This document shows, in pieces, positions 23,649 to 37,999 of a stretch of 64,000 nucleotides of DNA. The position numbers and the translations under genes were made by a program. The notes below the pieces were generated by a model that saw only the letters and a program-made list of their open reading frames with translations, searched no databases and was not told the DNA's origin. The stretch is from Megalobrama amblycephala (Eukaryota > Chordata > Actinopteri > Cypriniformes > Xenocyprididae): assembly GCF_018812025.1 (NCBI RefSeq), contig NC_063045.1, forward strand, positions 17,781,046 to 17,845,045, written 5' to 3'. Position 1 is the stretch's first letter; every line of letters starts with the position of its first letter.

Positions 23649-24029
23649 ACATGGCCTTCTCCCAACTTTTTTGAGATGTGTTGATGCCATGAAATTTAAA
23701 ATCAACTTATTTTTCCCTTAAAATGATACATTTTCTCAGTTTAAACATTTGATATGTCATCTATGTTGTATTCTGAATAAAATATTGAAATTTGAAACTT
23801 CCACATCATTGCATTCTGTTTTTATTCACAATTTGTACAGTGTCCCAACTTTTTTGGAATCGGGTTTGTACATTAATTTAATTGATTTTATCACGTCATG
23901 TCTGGTTAATATTATATATACATTAAAATGTATATATAAATGTATATTATATATACATTTTGGAGTCGAATCTTGTCAATGTACCAGTTCACAAAACTGT
24001 CAGAGGTATGGCATAAGGCAAAATGCCAT

Positions 24030-24257
24030 GATGAGGTAAAATGCATTGAAGTTTCAAAGCCAATACTGAGCCGGCGTTCTGACGTAGAACCCAGAAGCGC
24101 AGCACTGTGTTTACTATGTGATCAGCGTAGGAGAATGACAGGTGAGAGAAGAAATTATTGAATTAAAGTCGTTATTTTTGTTTTGTGCCAGAAATCTCAT
24201 AGATTTCATCAAAAATAAATTAATGACAGAATTTTAATTTTTGGGTGAACTAACCCT
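24030..24257. mobile_element. TTAA-family element, right end fragment
   Basis: It ends TTTTTGGGTGAACTAACCCT, inverse of the AGGGTTAGTTCACCC termini elsewhere in the window. The flank reads ATAA instead of TTAA. No left end is visible; the interior resembles 9690-9850 in reverse orientation. Confidence 0.6.
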
Positions 24258-24264
24258 ATAAATT

Positions 24265-25139
24265 TAACATTGTCAACAACACCACAGTGCAACAATAGAG
24301 CAGCACATGCAAAGAAATGTAAATACATGCATTCTTTGGTTAATTATGCAAATTACTATAGAATTACTCAAAATTTTACCTGAAATGTTGAAAATGTTTG
24401 TTTCTATTTCAGTTCTTTGTAACTGTGCATTTATTTAACCACATTTTGCCTGAAAAGTCAACAATGTCAGCCGAAAAGGGCTAAAAAGAAACTTTAAGGG
24501 AGAAGAGAGCGTTAGTTATTTAATTACCAAATCGTCATGGTAAATTAAGCAGAGTAACAGATTGATAGCATCCTAGAGTAAACAAGCAAAGTGTCTGGAT
24601 GACACATTGTGTTTTGGTCTTTTGTGGCAGTCTGGGTGCTGGGTGGCACAGCAGCCAACTGAATGCATTGTTAGGTTAATTGAAGTGGAAACAAGAGGAC
24701 TGAGACCCCCTGTAGGTTCTGTGGCAGGAACAAAAATACACAATCATAAAATTCAAGAAGCCAAATGCAGTGGCGACAGATAATGATGTGTCCAATTAAA
24801 TGTTGCTGAAGCTGTTCCAGTATATGACTGCAGCCGCAATGTGTTGAAATGCCATGTTCTTCCAAACGCAGCTTAATTGCCACCCACTGGTTCTGTCAAC
24901 AGGTGCCAACGGCTCTGAATCATACTGGGGGACGTGTTAAAGGTTTTTTATGTTTCCATCTCTGATTATGAGTGAATTCTTAATCAGCCATGTACACAGA
25001 AGGGTTTCAAAAAATATATAATATCATTCGGTAATTGATCGAATCATAAAACATGCCACTATATAACAAGCGGTTAGATGGGAGGGGCTAAAACATAAGA
25101 GGGTTAGAGGATGTCATTGAAAAGTCATTTCAGAGCATT

Positions 25140-25190
<51 letters not shown>

Positions 25191-25900
25191 GTCTATATCT
25201 ATATCATCTGTCTGTCTGTCTCACTAACAAATATCTTTCCTCAAATCCTGAACTCCACTGCCTACAGACTTCTCATATCCACACAGAATCACACTAATAT
25301 GTGCATATCTAGAGTACCCGAAGAGAATATTTTTTATTTTTTATGCTGTCCTCTATTCCTGATTTGACTTTCATGGCTCCCTCCGGATGCATTTATCAGC
25401 TGCGGGTTAGTAGTTAGTTGCGCTAGAGCACTGCTTGCAGCTGCCCCATGTCTTTACAGTACATTTTTTCATTTTTACCCACATTAGGACTGACTGACAC
25501 ATAATCCCTTGGTGCAGCAGTGGCCTCCATTTTCTTGGCAAATAGCAGCGAGTTTAATTCCACCCTCTGTCCAAAATAACAACTCATACGATTTTGCTTC
25601 TGTAATTGGGCTATTATCATCATGGCGTGAGGGCTGAATTATGAAGCATGATTCTTAGGCGGTCCCGACCGAGTCATTACTTAAGAGGTTTTTCGATGGT
25701 CTGCAATCAATTAGAACAATTTGGCAAGGGCTAGTTTATTCATATGCAATGCTAACATTTAGATTTAATGTAGTAAATTTTTGTAGAAAGTGCTCTAACA
25801 TGGATAAAAATGATAAGCTTTAACTAAGCTTAAACTTTAAGTGTAGTTAAATATTGACTTTTTTTTAACAACATTTATGACAAATTTTCTTGACCCAGCA
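24265..25900. other. intergenic DNA
   Basis: No exon was recognised. It contains the (ATCT)n array listed separately, otherwise unremarkable sequence. Confidence 0.35.
25140..25222. repeat. (ATCT)n / (GTCT)n microsatellite
   Basis: About 12 uninterrupted TCTA tetramers with a CTGT-rich tail. Confidence 0.95.
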
Positions 25901-25914
25901 CTGTAACCAATTTC

Positions 25915-26100
25915 TGTAGTTTGAACTGTATTTTACTGTAATATTACAGTAAGACACTGTAAAATGTGCATACAGTATCTTACTGTAAACAGCAAAGGAT
26001 TATGGGAAAATATATGGTCACTACTGTAATTCTACTCTACTGTAAATCCATTTACAGTAGTGAACTTGACCGCAAAAAAACTGACCAACGGCACGAGAGA
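25915..26100. repeat. TACTGTA/TTACAGT-rich dispersed repeat
   Basis: Many TTACTGTA and TACAGTA words in both orientations, plus AGGATTATGGGAA. The same vocabulary occurs in the terminal regions of the 37551-40354 element, so this is probably a fragment of a related element. Confidence 0.5.
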
Positions 26101-26491
26101 TTTCTTTTCGAGTTTTTTTTTTTTTTTTAAACTGTATGGTATGGAAGTGGTGGTAAATTGATAAATGATATACCGGCAACTCACCAAAAAGGTTAATATA
26201 TTATTTCTATTTTATGTAAAAACAAACATTTCCAAATATTTTCACTAATAATGTTAACAGCAAACTAACATGATTAATCGTGTCGTTTTCACATCGGAAG
26301 AGTTTTGGTGCCTTTTTTCTGTTGACTGTCGGCTGGATCGTTGTCATAATGCTGATAACATTAACTGGTGAGTAAGTTAAGTTCACCTATATAGGCAGAA
26401 ATAATCTTTAGTAAAACCGATAAACATAACGTTTGTGTGTTCCGCTACCTCTTTAATGTAAGTTAGCTCATCAGGCAGAGTCGTCGGTTAA

Positions 26492-27260
26492 AGGTGGGGT
26501 AAGCCATTTTTCAAAAACGCTGTTGGACATTGTTGATATTTGAAATCAACCCAAACAAACCCACCCCTCTCTTCATTGCTCCGCCTCCAAAACTCACCCT
26601 CCAATCCTAACCACCCTGCTCTGAGTCAGTCTTGAACCCCTGCCTGATTGCTACTGGCAGGCAAGGCGAGTGCACTAACAATGATGCTAAACACCTCATT
26701 CTTTAGTGGTTGTCAGTGTGCAGTGGTTTACCTGCACAACTGTCACTAGCTGGCCACCGTTACACACGCAATGTGAGAGTGGATGTCTGTTTATCACAGC
26801 TGACGTGCAACAAAATGCAAGAAAAATAAAGCGCAGATGAACGAACAACAAGGGAGCACAGTAAATACAAACAAGTGTTTGTTGTTAGTCGCAAACAGCA
26901 CAGAAGCTCCAGACAATCAAAATCGTGATACCCACATGAGAAGCGGGATCAAAGCAGCCTCCGCGTCTGTTTTCAGGCCTTCCCAATTAGCTCTCTCCAG
27001 CACTGGAAAGCTTTTCTAATATAAACGTGGACCTAAAGCGCTTGCCCAGTCATAAACCTTCATTCCAGTGATATTCTTTTGAGCTCTTTTGTATTGTCTC
27101 TCATCTCTCTTTCTGCTTTTCTTCAAATCTCCCTCTTGCTCGTTCTCTCTTCTCAACCGTCATACGCCCCTAATGCTGATTGGCTACATGTTTGTTGTTG
27201 GTGTCGGCCTGACTAACTTCCAAACAGTGTTTTTGAAATATGACTTACTGTACCCCACCC
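26492..27260. mobile_element. TTAA MITE (AGGTGGGG ends)
   Basis: A 769-bp non-coding element with ends AGGTGGGGTAAG and CTGTACCCCACCC and TTAA duplications at 26488-26491 and 27261-27264. Confidence 0.85.
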
Positions 27261-27542
27261 TTAAAGTTAACTAATGTGAAATACTGAGGAAAAATTTTCA
27301 AGTACATGTTTTGACTTATTTTCAGGTTTGTGATCTGGATAATATCATCTGCAACGTCGGACTTGGAGGTGTGTGTTGGACCCTTTTCATTGCTGTCATA
27401 ACAATGATAACATCAACTGGTAGGCTAACGTCACCTAAATTAGCCGAAGTAAACTTATTAAACAGAGAAGCATAATAACTTTTGTATGTTCCGCTGCCTC
27501 TTTATCACAAGTTAGTTAGTTAGGCAGATGTAACAAAGTTAA

Positions 27543-28391
27543 AGGTGTTCTAAGCGATGTCACGCGTTTTTAGGCCAAAACTTTTTTTGTCACATACAGC
27601 AAACATCTCCTCACTATCCGCTAGCTGCCTGTCCCCTGAACACACTGTAAAAAAACGCGGTCTCTGTAGTCGCCACAAGCTCTGAAAACGGCAATAAAAA
27701 CAAACTGGTGCAGCCTGGACCACGAAACATAATAAACATGCTCCAGCCAATAACCAACAAGAATGATTTTAAATGCGCGTTCATGACTGTTTCAGGAAGC
27801 ACGGAGGGAAGGGGGAGGAGGAGGGAGGGTCTAGCTAGCCTGTTTTGTTTGACAACACTTCGAACGTCAACAGGAAGTTACTCCACCCAGGATCGCTTAT
27901 ACCCCCTTTCCACCAGCACGAACCGGGTGCTAGTTCAGAGCTAGTGCTAGTGCCAGTTCGGAGTTGGTTCAACTGATGAGCCTTCTAAGAACCGGTTTGC
28001 CTTTCCACGGGCTTGAGAGCCAGCACAAAGCCAGGTCTTACGTCACTGTATACGTCTCATATTTCACAGCAAAGCTAGCGCTGCAGCGCCAAACACAAAC
28101 ACACCAAGCTAGATGGAGATTACAATTGAGCTGCTATTAGCTCGATTAGCTGCTGTTTCAAAAATGGCGGTCACAAGTTTCTTGTTGGTCACGGTAACCC
28201 CGCCCCTAGCCCCTGACGCAAGCGGTTCTTACTTCTAGCCCAGCAACGTTTTGGTGCTACTTATGAACCACTTTTTCTGGTTCGGAGCTGGTGCTTTGTG
28301 TGTCGAAAGACAAAGAACTGATTTGAAACTAGGCTCTGGCTCCGAACCAGCACTCAAACTGCCTTGGTGGAAAAGGGGTATTAGAGAACCT
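27543..28391. mobile_element. TTAA MITE (AGGTGTTCT ends), host of a Harbinger-like MITE
   Basis: Ends AGGTGTTCT and AGAGAACCT, TTAA duplications at 27539-27542 and 28392-28395. Its right part is interrupted by the element at 27900-28380, leaving about 365 bp of its own sequence. Non-coding. Confidence 0.85.
27900..28380. mobile_element. PIF/Harbinger-like MITE nested in a TTAA MITE
   Basis: A 481-bp element with ends TACCCCCTTTCCACC and GGTGGAAAAGGGGTA and a 3-bp target duplication TTA (27897-27899, 28381-28383), as in PIF/Harbinger. The subterminal CGAACC/GGTTCG words are inverse. Non-coding. Confidence 0.85.
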
Positions 28392-28740
28392 TTAACAGTG
28401 AGCTAAAGTGAAATACTGAGGAAAACTGAGTTACACTAAGTACATCTTTTGTTTTATTTTTAAGTTTGTAGTCTGGATCATGTCACCTGCAAAGTCAGAG
28501 GTGTATTTTGGAGTTCTCAAAGTGTCTTTTGCGGTGAAGGTGATATGAGTTGCTTAGTTAGCAAATCTCTAAAATGTACCACATTGAAGATACACATAAA
28601 AACAGATAAAAAAACACATAAAATCAGGTTTGTGAGCTCTTCTCCTCTGCTGCATTGCCTGTAAATGGCACCAAAAAAGCAAAACATTTTCTACTTTGAA
28701 AACGGGGTCACAAAAAAATGTATATCTGCTGTCTTAACCA

Positions 28741-29245
28741 GTGTTGGGGGAACGCATAATGTGAGTTAGGTAATCAGATTATTTTTTTCAAGTAATGAGT
28801 AAAGTAACATTACCTTTAAATTTACAACAAAATATCTGAGTTACTTTTCAAATAAGTATCTTAAGTTACTTTGTTTTCCCATTTATTGACTGACAGCTCT
28901 CCTGTCCCCATGTTGAGAGAAATTGTGAGTAAATGCAGAGGCGTTGTGAGTGCTTTTGGTTATTGTACTTCTAGACTAAATGTGAGCAGGCATTTACTCA
29001 TCTCTCTTCCAAAAACACATTCAGTATTCCTCAAAATGAGTAGACTAAAAACAGTGAAAAGCAAACTATTAAGCAAACTTGCAATAATTGAAATCTAAAA
29101 TAATACTTAATTTATGTATGTTAAACATCACATTTATGTTTCAATGGTTTTTTTTATTTTTATTTTTTTTAATTTATTTGTTTGTTATTAAAAAACAAAC
29201 AAGCAAGCCCAGCTCTGGTGAGAAAAGTAATGCAAAAGTAACTCT
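28741..29245. repeat. dispersed repeat with AGTAAC/GTTACT motifs
   Basis: It starts CAGTGTTGGGGGAACGCATA and has many AGTTACTTT/AAGTAATG words, ending near AAAAGTAATGCAAAAGTAAC. This composition is typical of a widespread fish repeat. Edges are not sharp. Confidence 0.5.
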
Positions 29246-29249
29246 GCCA

Positions 29250-31170
29250 CACATTTTTAGTAAACAAGTAATTTTAGTTTACAATGTGCAAAATGCCAAA
29301 AATAAAAACATACCACTGTGAGAAAATACAAAAGATTTCTTAACACAAAGCTATCATAGCGCCCAAGTCATATGACCTACTTTTATGGTGTTTTGTGTGT
29401 CTGATTTTGCAGCTTGAAAGACCTAGTCCCATTCACTCATGTGAATAAGGGTGAGTATTAGTGAACTATGCCTTTAAGCAGCTATATCGAATGTGAATAT
29501 TCATCAAATGTGATGAATTTCTGTATTTTGATACAGTGTACCTTACAGATCAACTGGCAAGAAGAAATATGCACCCATAAATTACTGACTGAACGGACTG
29601 CTTTGACAAACTAGTAACCATTTACTTTACTGTTGGTAGGTAAAAAATTGCGATTATATGTTTGTGTTTCCATCTGGCACAGAAGCATCTACAGTGTCAT
29701 TGAAGCAATGAGGAGCTGTCAGGTGTATTTACTGAGATATATTTTTTTCTTCTTTTTTTTTTTTTTTTTTGCTTTTTGAGACGTCTTTGTGCTATATTTG
29801 TCTAACAGTAGCTATAGCAACATACTAAAATTATAGCTCTGGGTATACGTTGTCATAAAACATTATTTTAATTCACCCAAGGCACACAATGTTTTACTTA
29901 TTACTGAAATCCCCAGTAAGGCTGAGCTTTGATTTTTGGATTTAAATAGAAAGCCATCGGAGATTTCGAGTGGGTTAACAGTGGCTAATCGTTTAAAACG
30001 GGAGACAAAACTTTGCTAAATTTGCATTTGATTATGACAACTTTATTCAAATGAGTTGCCTCCAATTCTAGATTTGTAGAAGAAAAGAACAAGCTGCCTT
30101 TTATCATCATGTTGAACTGACAAGATAAGAGTTCAGTGACTTAAAAACAGAATAATCATACTGAATAACATGATTGTGATTTGCTTCCCTCTTTGGAGAA
30201 ATCTGTGCTTTTTACAGACTTGTAACTTTACTCAAAAAAAAAAAAAAAGAATGACGATGGATAGAAAAAGACTAGATTTTCTTAAGAAAATGTTTTGGCA
30301 CTGTGCTCGAGTGGTTGCCAGGGTGTTTCTATACAGTTGTTCTAAGTTTCTAAACAGTTTCTACGGTGGTCGCTACAGTGTTGCGGTTGCTAAGATGCTC
30401 TTAGTTTCTAAACCATTGCTAGTGGGTTTTGGGTGGTTGCTACATGCATTGCAAGGTGGTGGCTTGGCATCAGTAAGAAAGAGGAAAAAAATAATATCAG
30501 ATATCAACAAAAACATTGTTTTAATAACAAAATATCATTCATTTGATTCTCATAAAACATCAAAACAAATGATATATGAAGAATAATTCCATTAAATATA
30601 AAACATTCACTTTGTAATGAGTTAAGAGAAATGAATTGTTGTATGAGTTCTTCCAAAACACAACTTTTCACCATAGTTATTAAATTACTACAAAAATAAT
30701 ACAGAACATGATGATTTAACACATTTTTAACATCCTACCAGAAAAAAATGAAAATAGATTATGTATTCGCAGCTGTCTGTAATTTTACAATCATAGGGTC
30801 ACTGAGAGTTCCTTCAAGTGTGATTTGTGTGACTTGTTAATAAATGACTTTCAGTATAAACTTCTACATTCCAGATTTAAAGACCTTTCTGGAAATGAAT
30901 GGACCCCAGATCCACAGCTGCCATGCTTCATCATTTCACAAACATTTGTCACTTCAGCAACAACTTATAACACATTATCTCACTAAAATTGGGTGCACAC
31001 TTTATGATATTTGCCACTTTTTTGTTGCCAGGGACTCGCACAGTCTTTTTTATTTTCAAGGCAAAAATTGGCTCTGAATGTGAAAATGTGAACTGAAATG
31101 TGGAATGCATTGATTTTTTTTCTTAATCAGTATTGTTTTCTTATCTTTCAGTGAAACAACACATAAATCT
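29250..31170. other. intergenic DNA downstream of the tmem121-type gene
   Basis: Poly-T at 29745-29770 and a GGTTGCTA-rich repeat at 30305-30460. AATAAA in minus-strand sense occurs at 31049-31054. No exon was recognised. Confidence 0.35.
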
Positions 31171-31176
31171 TTTTTT

Positions 31177-31182
31177 TTTATT
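31177..31182 (-). promoter_or_regulatory. candidate polyadenylation signal for the tmem121-type gene
   Basis: The minus strand reads AATAAA about 420 nt after the stop codon. A second candidate is at 31049-31054. Neither can be preferred without transcript data. Confidence 0.4.
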
Positions 31183-31604
31183 GTGTTCCAAACAAGAAAA
31201 AGTTATTTACCAATGTGGTAAGATAAATATTCTAAATGTAAATATTCTTATTAGCCCACACAATTTTCATTAAGTGTAAAGTTATCTTCTTTTAAGGATG
31301 TTTAGACATTTCTACTGGAAAACAAGATGAAAATAATGATTAAGAATTCGTTTTTACAGTGTGGCGACTCAAGATGCCTAGTCAATGCAGTCAATTTCGA
31401 CCAAAGTCTAGCTAAATGTCTGTGGTATGGGCTGCACAGTCTCATTAATATCATGTCATACAACGTGATAAGAAACAATGGGAAAGTACAGTAAAAATCA
31501 TACAGTGTACACCCGGATTAACATTAGAACAAAAATCTCAAAGCAGTTCATGTTGTGCGTTGTCCAAATATCCTCAGTGCAAACTCTTGTAATTCTGCCT
31601 TTTG

Positions 31605-34200
<2,596 letters not shown>

Positions 34201-34225
34201 TGCAGGTGTTATTAATTATAATGTT

Positions 34226-34250
34226 TTGTATGTATGTATGTATGTATGTA

Positions 34251-34300
<50 letters not shown>
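34226..34300. repeat. (GTAT)n-(TG)n-(TA)n compound microsatellite
   Basis: Tandem TATG tetramers, then TG, then TA dinucleotides, uninterrupted. Confidence 0.95.
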
Positions 34301-34305
<5 letters not shown>

Positions 34306-34438
34306 CATATTAAAATACTTTTAATATTAAAGATATTAATGTATTAATATTAATGCAATATTAACTTCAGCCAAAGCTAAAGTTCAACAAAATGTTTCAT
34401 TGTCTGTCCCACAAATGTATTATGTACAATAATTTTAA

Positions 34439-35220
34439 AGGGATAGTTCACCCAAAAATGAAAATTTGATGTTTATCTGCTTACCCCCAGGGCATCCAAG
34501 ATGTAGGTGACTTTTTTTCTTCAGTCGAACGCAAATTATGATTTTTAACTGCAACCGCTGCCGTCTGTCAGTCAAATAATAGCAGTGGATAGGAACTTCA
34601 ACTATAACAGTAAATAAAACTTGCTTAGACAAATCCAAATTAAACCCTGCGGCTCGTGACGACACATTGATGTCTTAAGACATGAAACGATCGGTTTGTG
34701 TGAGAAACCGAACAGTATTTATATCATTTTTTACCTCTAATACACCACTATGTCCAACTCCGTTCAGCTTCCGGTGTGTGAGGTCTGATCGCGCTCTGAC
34801 AACGGAAGTGATGTCTCGCGCTCATTGAAATATATGGGCGAGACATCACTTCCGTCGTCAGAACGCGTTTTTTGACCTCACTAACAGGAAGCTGAACGAA
34901 GTTGGACATAGTGGTGTTTTAGAGGTAAAAAATGATATAAATACTGTTCGGTTTCTCACACAAACAGATCGTTTCGTGTCTTAAGACATCAATGTGTCGT
35001 CACGAGCCGCAGGGTTTAATTTGGATTTGTCTTAGCAAGTTTTATTTACTGTTATAGTTGAAGTTCCTATCCACTGCTATTATTTGACTGACAGACGGCA
35101 GCGGTTGCAGTTAAAAATCATAATTTGCGTTCGACTGAAGAAACAAATTCACCTACATCTTGGATGCACTGGGGGTAAGCAGATAAACATCAAATTTTCA
35201 TTTTTGGGTGAACTATCCCT
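34439..35220. mobile_element. 782-bp near-perfect palindromic TTAA MITE
   Basis: TTAA duplications (34435-34438, 35221-35224) flank AGGGATAGTTCACCC and its inverse. The inverted arms extend almost to the centre (about 34829), with only scattered differences: AGACATCACTTCCGT in one arm faces ACGGAAGTGATGTCT in the other. The only unpaired part is a loop of about 20 bp. No ORF of note. Confidence 0.93.
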
Positions 35221-35224
35221 TTAA

Positions 35225-36260
35225 TGGCTTTGCATTGTAGCATTCTACATGTTACATTCAATAGATATTTACGTGAATTATTTAGAATGTATGTAATTTA
35301 TGAATATTGTAATTTATATATATATATCATGGGAGGTGGTGCCTCAAAATAATAGGATGAGAAAAAATCCATATTACATATAAAACAACACAAATATTAC
35401 AAATTATGACATTAAAAAGAGCGCAAGTCACTCGTATTTCTTAAGCAACACTGTCCAACAGCGACACCCGCAGGTAAAGTTAAAGCAGGAGTCATGCCTC
35501 TCTTTGCTCTCATAGAAAACCATAGAAAACCATCAGGTGTGCAGTAGGTTTTGTGGGGGGTAATTGAGAATGAATGTGGGAAAGTCACGTGAGAGGAGGC
35601 AATGTCTCCATCGTGCTATGATTGGATGTAATTGGTTATGAGTGGATATGATTGGTTTGTGCGATAAATCCCGCCTCTTGTTTATGTGTGCGTTCCGTGC
35701 GTCGGTTTCACTGAACAAATGATGGCGTCAGTGGGAAGATTAATTGAAAAGTAAGTAAACAGATCACCCAGTTAGATATCACTGCTTTATGTCACGTCAA
35801 AATCAAACTTGAAATGGACTGTAAGCATGATGACTGCGGGGGTTTTTTAGTGCAATCAGTTTTGTGAAATTAAAAATACAATTCGTGTCTGTGACAGACG
35901 GTGTTTACGGAGCATGACTGATGATCCAAAATAGCCTAAGTTGACAATTTAAAAGAAAAACATCAATACACAAATAAAATATATTGTTTAAATTATTATT
36001 GCCTTTAGGTATTATTTTGGAAGGAATGTAGAAATGCTTAAAACACTAACTTGATGAGATTGACTTGGTTTTGATCAATAAAACATTACATTGTTAATGT
36101 AAAATTACAAACTAGAATTGTATTTGGTTTCTTTCTTTTTCTTTTTTGATGTAAAGTAAAGTAATGTTCATTTGACAAGGAAGATGTGTCAAAGTTAAGA
36201 GTAATGCATGAATTTACATTGATTCATAAATAAATAAAAAATGTGCCTCCTCATTTCAGA
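35225..36260. other. intergenic DNA, possible repeat around a cryptic first exon
   Basis: 35718-35748 reads ATGATGGCGTCAGTGGGAAG and stays open to a consensus GTAAGTAAAC donor, giving MMASVGRLIEK. It is preceded by a GC-richer patch. No further exon was found. The region may be part of a decayed transposon, because GGTGGTGCCTC near 35335 roughly mirrors the text at 36245-36275. Confidence 0.25.
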
Positions 36261-36274
36261 ACACCACTGCACGC

Positions 36275-36277
<3 letters not shown>

Positions 36278-36312
<35 letters not shown>

Positions 36313-36319
36313 TAGGCTA

Positions 36320-36345
<26 letters not shown>
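36278..36345. repeat. (AT)n microsatellite tracts
   Basis: Two AT arrays separated by GTGTAGGCT, followed by poly-T. Confidence 0.95.
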
Positions 36346-36351
<6 letters not shown>

Positions 36352-36358
<7 letters not shown>

Positions 36359-36383
36359 CAACAAGGGGGATGCTACATATAGG

Positions 36384-36459
<76 letters not shown>

Positions 36460-36491
36460 CCTATATGTAGCATCCCCCTTGTTGAAAAAAA
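36352..36491. repeat. foldback with (AT)n centre
   Basis: The arm TTGTTGAAAAAA on the right is inverse to TTTTTTCAACAA on the left. The arms continue AGGGGGATGCTACATATAGG facing its exact inverse. The loop is about 70 bp of pure (TA)n. Confidence 0.9.
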
Positions 36492-36499
36492 TTACAAAA

Positions 36500-37550
36500 A
36501 GCATCCCCTCTCTAAAGCCACCATCCCCCCTTACATCCCCTTTAGATTAACAGTGTTATGAATTATGTAAAACTTATCATGGAAACGAAATTTTAAAATT
36601 TAAAAGTCTGTGTGATAATTAACAAACTATAAATAACAGCGATTGACCAATCAGAACTCAGTATTGTAACGTGCTGCGTCTGCTCACAGTCACGCCACAG
36701 CTCTGATTCAAGCAAGCTTTCGTCATTTTTCGCGCTTGTTCAGAAGGATCAGGAGAACGGTTCAAATGTATCTTTTGACGTTTGTATATTACTTTGATTA
36801 GTGTTTTAAGAACATTCCCCTGACTCATTAGAACGAATAATGAACATAGCTAAAGTGCATTGATGCCGTAAGGGATCGTTGTCAACGTGAATTATTGACA
36901 GTGAATGTCACTGAGGTGATAATGCATAAATGCATATTATAGGCTATATGTTGGCTACATGTAGTAGGCTACGTGTGTTTATTTATTTTATTTAATAAAA
37001 AACTATGGGCTCTGTTCATACTCCGCTGTTTAAAAATGCATGAACCATCCATTCAAGACACAGCTAACAAAGACTGGACCACTAATTGTTCGATATACGA
37101 TCTTAAGAACTCAAGAGTTGCATTTAATTAGGAAATAACTCTATTCTCTTTGTCCAAACTAGAGCTCTGGAGTGCTGAAAAGTGTGGGGCTCAAAAATTA
37201 TGTGTGTGCGTGCTTACTGAATAGGTTCTCCAGAGTGAAGAGAAAACCATATGCAAACTACATATAACAAATTGGGGGGAGAAGTAAAATTTTCGTTTGA
37301 TTCCAGGGCTTGGGGCAAAGCTTTCATTTATGAACTAAAGAACAAATATTTCTGATAGAGATATGAGCATGCAATGAGGAAAACAATATGCATAACATTC
37401 ATCCTAAGGCAGCAAAGGATCTACCTGCACATTTAAAATCCACAGAAACAGACCCGAACTGCAAAATTACATGTGTTTTAGAGCAAATTTGGAACTAATC
37501 TAAACATTTTTTGGCTTTTAAGTTCATGCCTGTTAGCGTGAGCTCATCTA
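36500..37550. other. intergenic, nothing recognised
   Basis: Mixed AT-rich DNA without supportable exons or element ends. Confidence 0.35.
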
Positions 37551-37999
37551 CACTGTTAGACATTTCTGTAATTTCTACAGTTATTTACCATATATCACCC
37601 AGTATAATACTGCTAATTTTCTTTACAGTACATAACTGTGATTCCCTTTGCATCATGGGAATTTTCTGTGACGTCAAACACCACATAGGCTACAGCGATT
37701 TAGCCTACTGTATTTTTTAAATTTGCAGTATACTACTGTATTTGCTGTAACGGTCTCTCTGGCACCATTCCGTCGTGTTTTTTATTTTATTTTATTTTTT
37801 TTATTATCCTCTTTTTTGTACATTTGGTTTGACATGATTTGCCTTACACCGCGCGTCTACAACGCCAACAGCCCACGGACACTGAAGCTACCGGACCTTT
37901 ACAAAATGCAAACCTGTTTGTCCCTTGTGTCAGGAATAGCGCGAGCGCTTGGACTCGGAGTACCGTACATATAACGGGCCATCAGTAACGTTATACTGT

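Larger units (their letters stand above)
16500..23868 (+). mobile_element. Tc1/mariner transposon, split by a 5.8-kb nested insertion
   Basis: The ends CAAACCCGATTCCAAAAAAG and its inverse are flanked by TA (16498-16499, 23869-23870). The terminal repeats extend about 60 bp with a few mismatches. A second internal AAAAAAGTTGGGA block near each end is typical of Tc1 IR/DR structure. Removing the insertion 16794-22559 and one 9-bp duplication leaves about 1594 bp, the usual Tc1 size. The transposase frame lies wholly in the right part (22626-23648). Confidence 0.93.
26313..28500. repeat. diverged tandem segment duplication interrupted by two different MITEs
   Basis: The segment 26313-26487 (GATAACATTAACTGGTGAG ... 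CCGCTACCTCTTTAA) recurs at 27360-27538 (GATAACATCAACTGGTAGG ... CCGCTGCCTCTTTAT). The segment after the first MITE (GTGAAATACTGAGGAAAAA ... TTTGTGATCTGGAT) recurs after the second (GTGAAATACTGAGGAAAAC ... TTTGTAGTCTGGAT). Each copy is interrupted by a different TTAA MITE at the corresponding place. Confidence 0.7.

Noticed and set aside
30170..30586. 138-codon ORF
   Set aside because: Spans poly-A and a GGTTGCTA-type dispersed repeat; composition and motifs give no coding support.
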